From Pedobacter sp. PF22-3 (GTDB taxonomy: Bacteria > Bacteroidota > Bacteroidia > Sphingobacteriales > Sphingobacteriaceae): a stretch of 64,000 nt of DNA. How positions within the stretch are numbered: the first letter of the stretch is position 1; every line of letters begins with the position of its first letter. Made by a program: the position numbers and the translations under genes. Where the stretch lies: positions 85,560-149,559 of the forward strand of contig NZ_JAPIVP010000013.1 of the NCBI RefSeq assembly GCF_026239555.1. The letters are read 5' to 3'. Shown one piece after another: positions 8,360-18,527 of this stretch. The notes beneath the pieces were generated by a model that did no database searches, was not told the DNA's origin, and was given only the letters and a program-made list of their open reading frames with translations.

Positions 8360-8971
8360 ATGATTGTAGCTGATAAAAAGAGAGAGCAAATTATTGATGG
8401 TGCTATAAAACGCTTTATTCATTTTGGTATTGGTAAAACCACAATGAATGATATTGCCGAAGATCTATCCGTATCTAAACCATCTCTTTATTATTATTTT
8501 CCCGATAAAAAACATTTGATTTTAGGCGTGATAGAAAGAGTATTTAACGACTTCTTTGAACTGATCAAAAAGAAACACAACCCTGATTTACCGGTACAGG
8601 AAATTCTTTTTAATACGATTGATGTCCGGAACACATTTTTCCAGAAATATTACATGCTCCGCATTACCGAGGGCATTCCGGATTTACTGAACGATGAAGT
8701 AATTAAAGGCAAACTGCATACACTAAAAGAATCAGAAAAAGATTTTTTCGCAGAAATTTTTAGTCAGGCTAAAGCAAAAGGAGAAATTGAACATGAAGAC
8801 ACCACGCATGTTGCCGAGTTATACCTGGAAAGTTTAATGGGCCTTTGCACCATGTGTATTATGGAAACCGGCAAGGACCTTTTCCCAGATAAAAAATCAT
8901 TAAATAAAATGACGTTAAAGCAAAAAAACCTGACTTCTATATTTGTGAGAGGCTTAAGGTGTACAGACTAA
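8360..8971 (+). CDS. TetR/AcrR family regulator of the adjacent efflux operon
   Basis: A 203-residue regulator. The N-terminal helix-turn-helix spans about residues 8-55: IIDGAIKRFIHFGIGKTTMNDIAEDL followed by SVSKPSLYYYFPDKKHLI, the classical recognition region. The rest is a helical ligand-binding domain. It lies 86 bp upstream of a TolC/HlyD/RND gene set on the same strand. This is the standard layout for local repression of a multidrug pump, with the ligand unknown. Confidence 0.93.
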   Translation: MIVADKKREQIIDGAIKRFIHFGIGKTTMNDIAEDLSVSKPSLYYYFPDKKHLILGVIERVFNDFFELIKKKHNPDLPVQEILFNTIDVRNTFFQKYYMLRITEGIPDLLNDEVIKGKLHTLKESEKDFFAEIFSQAKAKGEIEHEDTTHVAELYLESLMGLCTMCIMETGKDLFPDKKSLNKMTLKQKNLTSIFVRGLRCTD

Positions 8972-9057
8972 AAGTTTAACGTGGCATGAATAAACAGCCT
9001 CAACTTTACAGGCTGAAATAAACAGAGAAGAACCCAAAAACAAAAAAACAATACATT

Positions 9058-10398
9058 ATGCTTAAAATAAAAATGGCAAAATTAATGCTCATTGTTATTA
9101 TCGGCTCGGTTTTACCGCAGCTGGCAATTGCACAGCAGCAAATTACCTTAAAAGAAGCGCTCACCTTTGCGCTCCAAAACAACACTAAAATACGCAATGC
9201 CAAATTAGACATTGAAGGTGGAAGATACAAGGTACAAGAAGTAAGGGCACAAGCATTACCACAACTTACCGGAAATGTTGGTTTAACTTACAACCCTATT
9301 ATTGGCCAGTTGGTGGCAAATTTCGGCGGACAAACACAGGCAATTAAACTTGGCCAGAACTGGAATTCAACCGCAGGGGTTCAGCTTTCACAGCAATTAT
9401 TTAACCAACAGGTTTTTACCGGACTGCAGGCTGCACGATCGAGTGAAGAATATTATAATCTTACTTCGCAGTTAACTGAGGAACAAATTATCGAACTGGT
9501 AGCTAACAATTACTATCAGGTTTTGGTAAACAGGCAACAACTTAACGTGATCGATACTAACATCAAAAATGTTAAGATAGTTGAAAAAATTGTGGGCACC
9601 CAGTATAAAAATGGTCTCGCTAGAAAAATCGATGTAGACCGGATCAGTGTAAATTTAACCAACCTGAACACGCAACGCGAGCAAGTCATCAATGCGATTA
9701 CCCAATTGGAAAACCAGTTGAAATATTCGATGGGAATGGCGGTTGCTACCCCAATTAGCCTACCTTCTACCGAACTAACAGAAGTAACCACATTACCCAT
9801 GTTTACAGATTCTATCGATCTGGCTAACAGAACAGAAGTTAAACTTTTAAATAACCAGGATAAACTTTTATCCCTACAAAGAAAAGCTTATGTGGCCGAA
9901 TACTACCCTAGTTTAGCCTTAACAGGCAACTATACCTATTCAAGCCAGAGTGATAGTTTTGATTTTCTTAAATCAAATGCTGCTGCTATCGGCTATGGAG
10001 CGTCGGCCATTGGTTTAACTTTAAAAGTACCCATTTTTAACGGTTTCTTAACCCGTTCTAAAATCCGTCAGGCTGATGTAGAGATTAAAAAAGCTCAGGA
10101 AAGCAGAAAAGAAACCAACAATGCATTAAATCTCGCTTACGAAAATGCAAAAATACAGTTGCGCAATAACTTAAACACCATTAAGGCACAACGCAAAAAT
10201 GCCGATTTAGCTCAGGAGATTTATAGTAGCACCCAAAATAATTACAATAACGGTTTAGCATCGCTAACCGATCTTTTGGATACTGAAAACGCACTTACTT
10301 CGGCACAAAACAGTTATACCCAGGCTTTATTAAATTATAAAATTGCCGAAATACAATTAATCAAATCAAACGGAAATATTAAATCGCTAGTACAATAG
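9058..10398 (+). CDS. TolC family outer-membrane efflux protein
   Basis: A 446-residue outer-membrane channel component. After a signal peptide (cleavage near AIAQQ, residue 25) come two OEP repeats; long coiled helices are evident, for example YNLTSQLTEEQIIELVANNYYQ and the C-terminal YNNGLASLTDLLDTENALTSA. It forms the exit duct of a tripartite pump. The membrane-fusion gene begins 2 bp after its stop. Translation could also begin at the internal ATG at residue 6, which gives a more typical signal peptide. Confidence 0.95.
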   Translation: MLKIKMAKLMLIVIIGSVLPQLAIAQQQITLKEALTFALQNNTKIRNAKLDIEGGRYKVQEVRAQALPQLTGNVGLTYNPIIGQLVANFGGQTQAIKLGQNWNSTAGVQLSQQLFNQQVFTGLQAARSSEEYYNLTSQLTEEQIIELVANNYYQVLVNRQQLNVIDTNIKNVKIVEKIVGTQYKNGLARKIDVDRISVNLTNLNTQREQVINAITQLENQLKYSMGMAVATPISLPSTELTEVTTLPMFTDSIDLANRTEVKLLNNQDKLLSLQRKAYVAEYYPSLALTGNYTYSSQSDSFDFLKSNAAAIGYGASAIGLTLKVPIFNGFLTRSKIRQADVEIKKAQESRKETNNALNLAYENAKIQLRNNLNTIKAQRKNADLAQEIYSSTQNNYNNGLASLTDLLDTENALTSAQNSYTQALLNYKIAEIQLIKSNGNIKSLVQ

Positions 10399-10400
10399 AA

Positions 10401-11468
10401 ATGAAAAGAGTAATTACCATAATCATCGTAGTTGTTGTTGCCCTTGGTGCAATAGCTTATGTTTTAAGCAACAATAAAAAGAAGAACGAAGAAAAAACTG
10501 CTTTCATTGCTAAAGGTGGTGGTGCTGTTGCCGTTCGGGTTGCACAGGTGGAAAGAAAAGCTGTGGATTTAGATTTCAGTGCGAACGGAAACTTTATTCC
10601 TAAACAGGAACTTAACTTCTTATCGGAAAATGCTGGCCGGGTTAAGGCTATTTATGTAGATGAAGGCGACAGGGTGAGCAAGGGACAGGTTTTAGCCCGC
10701 GTTGATGCCGAAATTATCAATACGGACAGAGAAACTGCCCAGGCTACTTACGAAAATGCAAAAAGAGATGAAGCCAGATATCAAAGCTCATTCGAAACTG
10801 GCGGCGTTACGCAACAACAGTTAGATCAGGCTAAATTGGCTACAAAAAATGCTAAACTGCGTCTACAGGCTTCGCAAAGAAGATTAAGCGATGCGAACAT
10901 TAAATCGCCAATTAACGGCATTGTAAACAAAAGATACATCGAAGTTGGTGCTTTTGTAACTGCTCAGGGTACACAGTTATTCGAATTGGTTGATGTTTCC
11001 AAATTAAAACTCAAGGTAAATGTTAACGAATCGCAGGTAGCCAACCTTAAAATAGGCGATAAGATCGAGATCAAATCTTCGGTTTTCCCAACGGATAATT
11101 TCTCGGGAAAAGTAACCTTTATCGCAGCTAAAGCGGATGCAACCTTGAATTTCCCTATTGAAATTGAAGTGGAGAACAGCCATAAAAATACTTTAAAAGC
11201 CGGTATGTATGGAACCGCAGTATTCAAGTTCCCTAAACAGGCACCAAGCATTCTTATTCCACGTACATCATTTGTGGGTAGCGTAAGTAGCAATCAGGTT
11301 TTTGTATTGGATAAAGCCAGCAATACTGCCAAAACCCGTAATGTGGTAGCAGGTCGTATTTTAGGAGATAATGTTGAAATTCTTGATGGCTTAAAAGAAG
11401 GTGAAACTGTAATTACCAGTGGACAGATTAACTTAACTGAAGGTACTCCCGTGAGTATCGTGAAGTAA
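10401..11468 (+). CDS. RND efflux periplasmic adaptor (HlyD/AcrA type)
   Basis: A 355-residue membrane-fusion protein. An N-terminal membrane anchor (residues 4-22) is followed by a lipoyl-like half domain (GRVKAIYVDEGDRVSKGQVLA), a helical hairpin (about 105-165), the returning lipoyl half (ANIKSPINGIVNKRYIEVGAF) and beta-barrel plus membrane-proximal domains (SQVANLKIGDKIEIK; IEIEVENSHKNTLKAGMYG). No lipobox is present, so it is anchored by the helix. It links the TolC-type and RND proteins encoded on either side. Confidence 0.95.
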   Translation: MKRVITIIIVVVVALGAIAYVLSNNKKKNEEKTAFIAKGGGAVAVRVAQVERKAVDLDFSANGNFIPKQELNFLSENAGRVKAIYVDEGDRVSKGQVLARVDAEIINTDRETAQATYENAKRDEARYQSSFETGGVTQQQLDQAKLATKNAKLRLQASQRRLSDANIKSPINGIVNKRYIEVGAFVTAQGTQLFELVDVSKLKLKVNVNESQVANLKIGDKIEIKSSVFPTDNFSGKVTFIAAKADATLNFPIEIEVENSHKNTLKAGMYGTAVFKFPKQAPSILIPRTSFVGSVSSNQVFVLDKASNTAKTRNVVAGRILGDNVEILDGLKEGETVITSGQINLTEGTPVSIVK

Positions 11469-11533
11469 GTTCGCAGAATTTTCAGCTTTTAAAAACGCGA
11501 TATGCCAATCGCAAAAACGCAATACGAATTAAA

Positions 11534-14500
11534 ATGAAGATAACAGACATATCTATAAAAAGGCCTTCGCTGGTTATTGTGGTATTTACCGCACTTACTT
11601 TGCTTGGGTTATTAAGTTACTTTTCGTTGGGCTATGAATTACTTCCAAAATTCTCCAACAACGTAGTATCTATTTCGACCATCTACCCTGGTGCTTCACC
11701 AAATGAGGTTGAAAATACCGTAACCAAAAAGATCGAGGATGCGGTATCATCGATGGAAAACATCAAAAAAATCAACTCTGTATCGTTTGAGAGTTTATCA
11801 ACAGTAACCATTACGCTAACAGATGCCGCGAACATTGATATCTCGTTAAATGATGCACAAAGAAAGGTTAATGCCATTCTTTCTCAATTACCGGAAGATG
11901 TTAAAACGCCCTCACTGAGTAAATTCTCACTTGATGATTTACCGGTAATTACCATGACGGCCTCTGCCAATATGGACGACGTAAGCTTTTACGATTTAAT
12001 AGACAAACGTATTGCCCCGGTAATTTCGAGGGTAAGTGGTATTGCACAGGTAAATTTAGTAGGTGGTTCTGAACGTGAGATTCAGGTTTCACTTGATGCC
12101 AATAAATTACAGGGCTATGGCCTTGCTGTTCCTCAGGTACAACAAATGATTCTTTCTTCGAACCTGGATTTCCCTACCGGAAGTGTAAAAACGCAGAACC
12201 AGGACGTATTAATCCGTTTATCAGGTAAATATAGAAGCATTGAAGAATTGAGAAACCTGGTTTTAACCACAGGTAAAGATGGTGCACAGATCCGTTTAGG
12301 CGATGTGGCCGATGTTCAGGATTCGCAAAAAGAAACGGAAAAACTAGCCCGTATCGATCGTAAAGCATCTATTGCCATTCAGATTATCAAACAAAGTGAT
12401 GCGAACGCCGTAGAGGTGAGTAAAGGTGTACATGCCATTATTGCCAAACTTAAAACAGAATACGCCGCCAATAAGCTTGATATGAGGATTGTAAATGATA
12501 GTTCGATCTTTACTTTAGAATCTGCTGATGCGGTAATCCACGATTTAATCTTAGCGGTTATTTTGGTGGCCTTCGTGATGCTTTTCTTCCTACACAGTTT
12601 ACGTAATGCGTTAATTGTAATGGTATCGATTCCGGTTTCATTAATCGCTACATTTATTGGTATCAGCTTATTTGGCTTTACTTTAAACCTAATGTCGCTG
12701 CTCGGACTATCACTCGTGGTAGGTATCCTGGTAGATGATGCGATTGTGGTACTGGAAAATATCCAGCGACACATGGAGATGGGTAAAAACAAAGTGAGAG
12801 CAGCCTCTGATGCAACAAGAGAGATTGGTTTTACAGTTGTATCCATTACTTTCGTTATTGTGGTCGTATTCTTCCCGATTGCGGTAAGTACCGGATTGGT
12901 ATCTAATATCTTACGCCAGTTCTGTATCGTGGTAATTATTGCAACATTGCTTTCATTGCTAGCTTCATTTACTATTGTACCACTTATCTTCTCGCGTTTC
13001 GGTAAGTTAGAACACATTGAAGGCAAAAATATATTCGGCCGTTTTATTCTCTGGTTCGAAAAACAGTTAAAGAAATTTACCCTTTGGATCACCAGCATTT
13101 TAACATGGTCTTTAAACCATAAAGCGATAACTTTAATTGCCGTGGTGGTGATGTTCTTAAGTTCGTGCGGTTTACTGGCCGGCGGTTTTATTGGATCAGA
13201 ATTCTTCCCTAAATCAGATAAAGGTGAGTTCTTGGTGCAGTTAGAATTGCCAAAAGATGCCTCTTTAGAGCAAACCAACTTCCTCACTCAAAAAGCGGAA
13301 GCTTTCTTAGATAAACAACCTGAAATTACGCAGTTAATTACTACTGTTGGACAATCGACCGGTGATTTTGGTGGTACACAAGCTACAGCCTATAAATCGG
13401 AAATTAATGTTAAGCTTGTTGAACGCGATCAGCGAAAAGGCGTTTCTTCAGATATTTTCGCAACCAAAATGAGCCGTGCACTAGCTAAAGAATTAATTGG
13501 TGCAAAAGTAAAAACCGTTCCAATCAGTATTTTGGGTATTGCAGAAAATGCACCGATCCAGTTAGTGGTAATGGGTTCTGATTTGGATAGCGCCTTGAAA
13601 TATGCTGAGGGTGCACAAAAAGTGCTTGCTTCTATTCCTGGTGCTACGGAGATTAAATTATCTGTAGAGAAAGGTACACCGGAGATTAACGTTCAGGTAG
13701 ACCGAGATAAAATGTCGGCAGTAGGCTTAACCTTACAAACCGTAGGTTCGACCATGCAGACTGCTTTTGCGGGTAATACCGATGGTAAATACCGTAAAGG
13801 GGAGTACGAGTATGATATTAACATCCAGTATCAGAACTTTAACCGCCAGAATATTGACGACGTGCGTAACCTGATTTTTGTAAACAATGATGGCAAACAG
13901 ATCAAATTATCACAGTTTGCAACCATTACAGAAGGTTCAGGTCCAAGTCAACTGGAGCGTTTAAATAAATCTACTTCGGTATCGGTTAAGGCACAATCAA
14001 TCGGTAGACCGACAGGAACTGTAGTTGCGGAGTTCCAGGCTAAACTGGAAGAAATGCAAAAAAATGGTAAACTTAAAGCGCCGATCGGCGTAAGTTATAG
14101 CTGGGCGGGTGACCAGGAGAACCAGAGCGAAGGTTTTGGTACTTTAGGTATCGCTTTATTGGCCTCGATCATTTTAGTATACCTGATTATGGTTGCGCTT
14201 TACGATAGTTTTATCTATCCGCTGGTAGTAATGTTTTCACTTCCTTTAGCAGTAATCGGAGCGTTGTTAGCTCTTGCTTTAACCAATAACTCAATTGGTA
14301 TCTTTACCATTTTAGGTTTAATCATGTTAATGGGTCTGGTAGCAAAAAATGCGATTATCCTGGTCGATTTTACGAACCATTTAAAGGCTGAAGGTAAAGA
14401 AACCAAAGAAGCGCTTGTATTGGCCAACCATGCACGTTTACGACCAATCTTAATGACAACCATTGCCATGGTATTTGGTATGCTTCCAATTGCCTTGGCA

Positions 14501-14728
14501 AGTGGTGCTGGTGCAGAGTGGAAAAATGGCTTGGCATGGGTAATTGTAGGTGGATTAACCAGTTCATTGTTCTTAACCTTAATTGTAGTACCGGTGGTAT
14601 ACTTGATGTTCGACAGAATGTTAGAACGCTTTGGTTTCAATAAAAAAGGAAAAACTATAGATGAGTTAATGGTTGAACCATATGACCATAAAGATGTAAA
14701 TGAATACGATTTAGATCACGGACATTAA
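11534..14728 (+). CDS. RND multidrug efflux permease (HAE1/AcrB-like)
   Basis: A 1064-residue inner-membrane transporter of normal length. Helix 1 is at 12-32; two large periplasmic loops (about 35-335 and 560-870) alternate with two six-helix bundles. The proton-relay pair lies in VVGILVDDAIVVLENIQRH (about residue 400), and the matching GLVAKNAIILVDFTNH motif is in the second half. The duplicated layout is that of hydrophobe/amphiphile exporters. It is the last gene of the TetR-TolC-adaptor-permease operon and is followed by a strong terminator at 14752. Substrate not predictable. Confidence 0.96.
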   Translation: MKITDISIKRPSLVIVVFTALTLLGLLSYFSLGYELLPKFSNNVVSISTIYPGASPNEVENTVTKKIEDAVSSMENIKKINSVSFESLSTVTITLTDAANIDISLNDAQRKVNAILSQLPEDVKTPSLSKFSLDDLPVITMTASANMDDVSFYDLIDKRIAPVISRVSGIAQVNLVGGSEREIQVSLDANKLQGYGLAVPQVQQMILSSNLDFPTGSVKTQNQDVLIRLSGKYRSIEELRNLVLTTGKDGAQIRLGDVADVQDSQKETEKLARIDRKASIAIQIIKQSDANAVEVSKGVHAIIAKLKTEYAANKLDMRIVNDSSIFTLESADAVIHDLILAVILVAFVMLFFLHSLRNALIVMVSIPVSLIATFIGISLFGFTLNLMSLLGLSLVVGILVDDAIVVLENIQRHMEMGKNKVRAASDATREIGFTVVSITFVIVVVFFPIAVSTGLVSNILRQFCIVVIIATLLSLLASFTIVPLIFSRFGKLEHIEGKNIFGRFILWFEKQLKKFTLWITSILTWSLNHKAITLIAVVVMFLSSCGLLAGGFIGSEFFPKSDKGEFLVQLELPKDASLEQTNFLTQKAEAFLDKQPEITQLITTVGQSTGDFGGTQATAYKSEINVKLVERDQRKGVSSDIFATKMSRALAKELIGAKVKTVPISILGIAENAPIQLVVMGSDLDSALKYAEGAQKVLASIPGATEIKLSVEKGTPEINVQVDRDKMSAVGLTLQTVGSTMQTAFAGNTDGKYRKGEYEYDINIQYQNFNRQNIDDVRNLIFVNNDGKQIKLSQFATITEGSGPSQLERLNKSTSVSVKAQSIGRPTGTVVAEFQAKLEEMQKNGKLKAPIGVSYSWAGDQENQSEGFGTLGIALLASIILVYLIMVALYDSFIYPLVVMFSLPLAVIGALLALALTNNSIGIFTILGLIMLMGLVAKNAIILVDFTNHLKAEGKETKEALVLANHARLRPILMTTIAMVFGMLPIALASGAGAEWKNGLAWVIVGGLTSSLFLTLIVVPVVYLMFDRMLERFGFNKKGKTIDELMVEPYDHKDVNEYDLDHGH

Positions 14729-14751
14729 TCTCTCCAAATTAACAATCAATT

Positions 14752-14780
14752 AGCCCCGACCCCAAATCGGGGCTTTTTTG
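14752..14780 (+). terminator. Terminator of the efflux operon
   Basis: AGCCCCGA pairs with TCGGGGCT, followed by a run of six T. It lies 24 bp after the permease stop codon. Confidence 0.9.
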
Positions 14781-14853
14781 TAAAGTTTTAAACCCATGAT
14801 CATGATTTTTTGTGTTCACTGATAAATTAAAACATAAGAAATCTCAAGTGCCA

Positions 14854-14875
14854 TGGTTCATGTCACCACGAACCA
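14854..14875. repeat. TGGTTCRTG/CACGAACCA hairpin
   Basis: A palindrome with arms TGGTTCATG and CACGAACCA around TCAC. Relatives lie at 736-755, 1001-1020, 16352-16372 and 30022-30043. Three of the five sit inside the long interspersed repeat; this one and the copy at 30022 are free-standing. Confidence 0.7.
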
Positions 14876-14959
14876 TTAAACCGCCTTAAATTTCACGGGA
14901 AGATAATTCTACCCTACTGTATCCAAACAAATTGTTAATCACATTGTATATTAGTGATT

Positions 14960-15763
14960 ATGTTCAAAATTATCCTTAGTCTGTTCTTAATCTGTTCTAC
15001 ACTTCTGGTAAAAGCTCAACATCCACCTATTTTTGCGGCTATGCATACCGATTCGAGCTTCGTTAAACTCTGCAATCTGGATATTACATTGGCAAAATAC
15101 AGTTATAAACCCAATGGCGTAAGGTTTTTAGTGGTACATGACAATGAAGATACCGGCGTAAAAGCTGGTTTTGATTATATCCGCTGGTATGGTGGCGAGC
15201 TGATCGACAGCCAATATGGATCGGTGAGGGATTATTATTTCACCTATATGGACGACCAATACCGCATAGATCCAAATGCGATATACACCGAAGTGGGAGT
15301 TAATACCAGGTTAAAGAAAAACCAATTCAGCTCTAACGAAGTGGAAAAAGCCATATTAAACGCAGGAAAGCAAATTGTAGATTTTTACGACCCAAAAACT
15401 ACGGGCTATTTTTTAACCCTTCATAACAATGCCGATGGTGGTTTTGGTATTTCTTCTTATTTACCAGGTTATGATTTAGCCAGCACTGCCGATTCGGTAT
15501 ACATCAACTTTGAAATGGATGGCGACGATCTGATTTATGTAACAGAGCCAAGATTGTTCAGCAGTTTAAAAAAGGCCAATGTAAACGTCATTCTTCAATC
15601 TAAATTTGCCACTAATGACGGGTCTCTTTCGGTTTACGCCATGCAAAATAACATTCCTTACATCAATGTAGAAGTACAGCATGGGCATCTGGAAGAAAAC
15701 TTCAGATTAATCGAGCTTGCAGTTGCAGCCTTAAAGGAGCATGGATTGGTAAAGAAAGAATAA
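14960..15763 (+). CDS. Secreted putative metal-dependent hydrolase, unassigned
   Basis: A 267-residue protein with a signal peptide (MFKIILSLFLICSTLLVKAQ). RFLVVHDNEDTG (HxxE pair), a central TLHNNADGGFG and the late NVEVQHGH segment suggest a zinc site like those of carboxypeptidase or N-formylglutamate amidohydrolase-like folds, but I cannot name the family. The whole protein would be periplasmic. I chose the ATG at 14960; a GTG two codons earlier is the alternative. It has its own leader after the efflux terminator and stands alone. Confidence 0.75.
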   Translation: MFKIILSLFLICSTLLVKAQHPPIFAAMHTDSSFVKLCNLDITLAKYSYKPNGVRFLVVHDNEDTGVKAGFDYIRWYGGELIDSQYGSVRDYYFTYMDDQYRIDPNAIYTEVGVNTRLKKNQFSSNEVEKAILNAGKQIVDFYDPKTTGYFLTLHNNADGGFGISSYLPGYDLASTADSVYINFEMDGDDLIYVTEPRLFSSLKKANVNVILQSKFATNDGSLSVYAMQNNIPYINVEVQHGHLEENFRLIELAVAALKEHGLVKKE

Positions 15764-16559
15764 CATACTAGATTTACTAGAGACTCAACGCTAGTAATCG
15801 TCACCCTGAATTTATTTCAGGGTCTTAGCAAAACGGATCCTGATGCACCCTAATAAAAATAAAACACTGTTTTGGCCACTGAGCCAGTTGGAGCGGTCCC
15901 CTCCAGCAACGAGGTACGAGGAAGCGAAGCGTACAAGCGGAAAAAGGGAAGAAACTTAGTGTTTTGTAAAGGCCTTGCGCTCCCTTTGCTCAAGATATTT
16001 TTTAGGAAATGAGCGTTCAATAGTTCTTGGTGGTTTGCAGTCCCGCTTTTCATTTCAAGTCCTCGCTGCGCTCCGGGCTTTCCATTGCAATCGGGTTTAT
16101 TAACAATGGTTTCTGCACCCTGCAACCCCGAAAATGAAATGCTGTTTTGGCCAACTAGCCCCGGTTGAAGCGATACCCTGCAGCAACGAGGTACGAGGAG
16201 GCAGCGAAGCGTATAAGTGTAAAGCGGGAACACACCTATTGATTTGTACAAGCATTGCGCTCCAAAATATGAAGATTGATTTATAAATATTAGGGTAAAG
16301 GTTTTTAACTCTGCTCAGACTGAGACTTTGCATTGATCTTTGCACCCGCCATGGTTCGTGTCATCACTAAACATATTTCTGCGCCTTGCTACCCAAAAAA
16401 TGAAATACTGTTTTGGCCATTTAGCCCCGGTTGAAGCGGTACCCTGCAGCAACGAGGTACGAGGAAGCGAAGCGTACAAGCAAAAAACGGGAAGAGCCGC
16501 TATTTTGCCCACAGGCACTGCGCTACAAATAACAGATATATTTCGCTATGTAATGAAAC
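15764..16559 (-). repeat. Long interspersed repeat, inverted copy B
   Basis: This 800-bp gap holds no credible gene. Read on the minus strand from about 16545 to 15850 it repeats the layout of 560-1140: unit, linker, unit, tail with AAAGCCCGGAGCGCAGCGAG, then a further partial unit. The linker around 16255-16340 is nearly identical to 770-850. The copies face each other across about 15 kb. A free GTC-hairpin-CTT element precedes them at 15800-15826. Confidence 0.78.
15800..15826 (+). repeat. GTC-hairpin-CTT element, CCCTGAA subfamily
   Basis: GTC, stem ACCCTGAA/TTCAGGGT (8 bp, perfect), loop TTTAT, CTT. It is identical in its core to the copy at 45236 that lies upstream of the second GIY-YIG gene. 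Confidence 0.85.
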
Positions 16560-17765
16560 TTAGTTTATCTCTTTAATTTTCGCAACCAAAAAAATAATCA
16601 GCATACCAAACACAGAAATAATCCCGAAAGAATAGCGCAGGCTGGACAATTGCGAAACGTAACCGATTAATGGTGGGCCAAATAAAAAAGCAAAATAACC
16701 GATGCTCGAAACCATGGTTATGGCTTTACCGGCTGGTACTTTCTTATTGTTGCCCGCTATGCTATATACCATGGGCACAATGCTCGAAACACCCAAACCA
16801 ATAAGCATAAAACCAAAAATAGCAATGAACAGATTCGGGAATATTACCGCAAGTGCCATACCTATAGATATAATGGCCCCACTAATTTGCAGGAGATTTT
16901 TTCGCCCGAATTTTCCGATTAAAAACACCCCCATAAATCTTCCGCTGGCCATCATAAACATGAATGATGCATAACCGATAATGGCCTTATTGTGCGGCAA
17001 TTTTACTACATCCTCGAAGTAAATAGCACTCCAATCGAACATGGTGCCTTCGGTAGCCATACTGCAAAATGCAATAACGCCTAATAACACTAAAATACCT
17101 TGAGGCATGGTAAAAAAATTCGTTTTCTCTACTACGGTATCTGGTTTATTGTAATTGAGTAGTTTTTCGGAGTTAAATAACACATTGGTCAAAGATATTA
17201 GGGCTATGATCCAAAAATGGGTATACATACCTAATTTCAAGTTAACCAAACCAAGTGCAATTAACGCACCTGTTAAATTTCCGATACTCCAGGCGCCATG
17301 AAATGAACTCATAATAGGTTTTCCATAATAGTTTTCGCCAGCAACACCCTGTGTATTCAAAGCAATATTACATAGATTACCTGTAATGCCAAATAAAACC
17401 AAAAAAGCAGCCAATTGCCAACCTGTAGTGGCTAATGCTAAAAAAGTTAATGCAATGGCATAAAGCGGCGCTGTTGCCCTTAGCATTTTCTTACTGCCAA
17501 AATGTGTGGTTAGTTTTGCAGAAAAAAACATGGTTATAATCTGCCCTGCCGGTAATGCAAAAAGTATAGATCCTAATTCTGCATCATTTAAACCCATTGA
17601 GGCTTTAAAAGTTGGAATCCTGCTGGCCCAACTGGCAAAACAAACCCCTTGCATAAAGTAAAAGGCAGATATGGCTAAACGTACTTGTTTTGGAGAGCTT
17701 TGCGCTAATGGAGGTTTATCTTCTTGTTTAATTAAAAATTCCTGTTCTTGCGTGCGCTCTTCCAA
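16560..17765 (-). CDS. MFS transporter downstream of thiamine-salvage genes
   Basis: A 401-residue twelve-helix major facilitator. The N-terminal half has QGVCFASWASRIPTFKASMG and the short loop motif AKLTTHFGSKKML between helices 2 and 3. It resembles the YbjJ-like group, whose substrates are poorly known. It lies 108 bp after tenA on the same strand, with no terminator visible between. It may therefore be part of the TPP-riboswitch-controlled unit and import a thiamine precursor; this is inference. Its 3' end abuts the inverted long repeat. Confidence 0.85.
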   Translation of the reverse strand: MEERTQEQEFLIKQEDKPPLAQSSPKQVRLAISAFYFMQGVCFASWASRIPTFKASMGLNDAELGSILFALPAGQIITMFFSAKLTTHFGSKKMLRATAPLYAIALTFLALATTGWQLAAFLVLFGITGNLCNIALNTQGVAGENYYGKPIMSSFHGAWSIGNLTGALIALGLVNLKLGMYTHFWIIALISLTNVLFNSEKLLNYNKPDTVVEKTNFFTMPQGILVLLGVIAFCSMATEGTMFDWSAIYFEDVVKLPHNKAIIGYASFMFMMASGRFMGVFLIGKFGRKNLLQISGAIISIGMALAVIFPNLFIAIFGFMLIGLGVSSIVPMVYSIAGNNKKVPAGKAITMVSSIGYFAFLFGPPLIGYVSQLSSLRYSFGIISVFGMLIIFLVAKIKEIN

Positions 17766-17873
17766 TGTGATGTTTTAAAATTATAAAACGACAAAGTTCT
17801 TTAAATCTATTGAAAATACCGACAGGTTTTTAACATTTTATCAAAATATTTTGCTGTTTACCCAGTTAAAACA

Positions 17874-18527
17874 TTAAATTTTCCATTTTTCCAATTTATA
17901 GGCGCTGTTCCAGAACATCCATTCTAAACGAGTAGCCATTTCGAAAGCATCCAGCATTTTTTGTTGAGTTACAGCATTCGCCTGTGCTGCCAGTTCATCT
18001 GTAATATCAATTGCTTTTTCTACTGCAGCTGCAAATTCCACCCCCGCATACATGTCAATCCACCTTTTGTAAGGATTTCTGCTTCCATTTTGCTGAGCAA
18101 ATATATGATCACCTACAGCCTTATAAATCCAAAAGCATGGTAAAACAGCTGCTACGGCTATTTCTATATTGGCATAGGCAGCCTGACTAAGGATATAACT
18201 GGTATACAAAAGCGTAGATGGAGTAGGTTGAACATCGCTTGCTAAACCAAATTCTACAAAATAGCTTTCGTGCAGATTACGCTCAGCAAAAATAGCACCT
18301 GTAGAAAACCCGGCGAAAGCCATCACCCAATCTGCATTTTGCATACGTCCGCTAATGGCGCTTAACGTCCGCCCAAATTCTAAAAGGTAATAGGCATCTT
18401 GTGCTAAATAGAAGATAAATTTTTCTTTTGGCAAGGTACCATTGCTCAGCTCCGTATTAAAGGGCATGTTTAAAATTTGGTTATAGATGGGTTTAACCCT
18501 TTGTAATGCCCGTTCGCTCCACTTCAT
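17874..18527 (-). CDS. tenA: Thiaminase II / aminopyrimidine aminohydrolase
   Basis: A 217-residue all-helical TenA protein. It hydrolyses aminomethyl-pyrimidine breakdown products of thiamine to hydroxymethyl-pyrimidine, feeding ThiD. Seen: catalytic cysteine C131 in AVLPCFWIYKAVG, glutamate E202 in ATRLEWMFWNSAY, and D44 in FYLAQDAYYL, all in the positions expected for the cysteine-type TenA. The start overlaps the thiD stop by four bases (18524-18527), which indicates translational coupling. Confidence 0.95.
   Translation of the reverse strand: MKWSERALQRVKPIYNQILNMPFNTELSNGTLPKEKFIFYLAQDAYYLLEFGRTLSAISGRMQNADWVMAFAGFSTGAIFAERNLHESYFVEFGLASDVQPTPSTLLYTSYILSQAAYANIEIAVAAVLPCFWIYKAVGDHIFAQQNGSRNPYKRWIDMYAGVEFAAAVEKAIDITDELAAQANAVTQQKMLDAFEMATRLEWMFWNSAYKLEKWKI

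Noticed and set aside
12379..13287. 302-codon minus frame opposite the RND permease
   Set aside because: Shadow of a long coding region; the plus-strand frame is an unmistakable transporter.
15850..16518. Several 65-130-codon minus frames in the inverted repeat
   Set aside because: Same reason: overlapping frames over a repeated non-coding element, no domain, no plausible composition.
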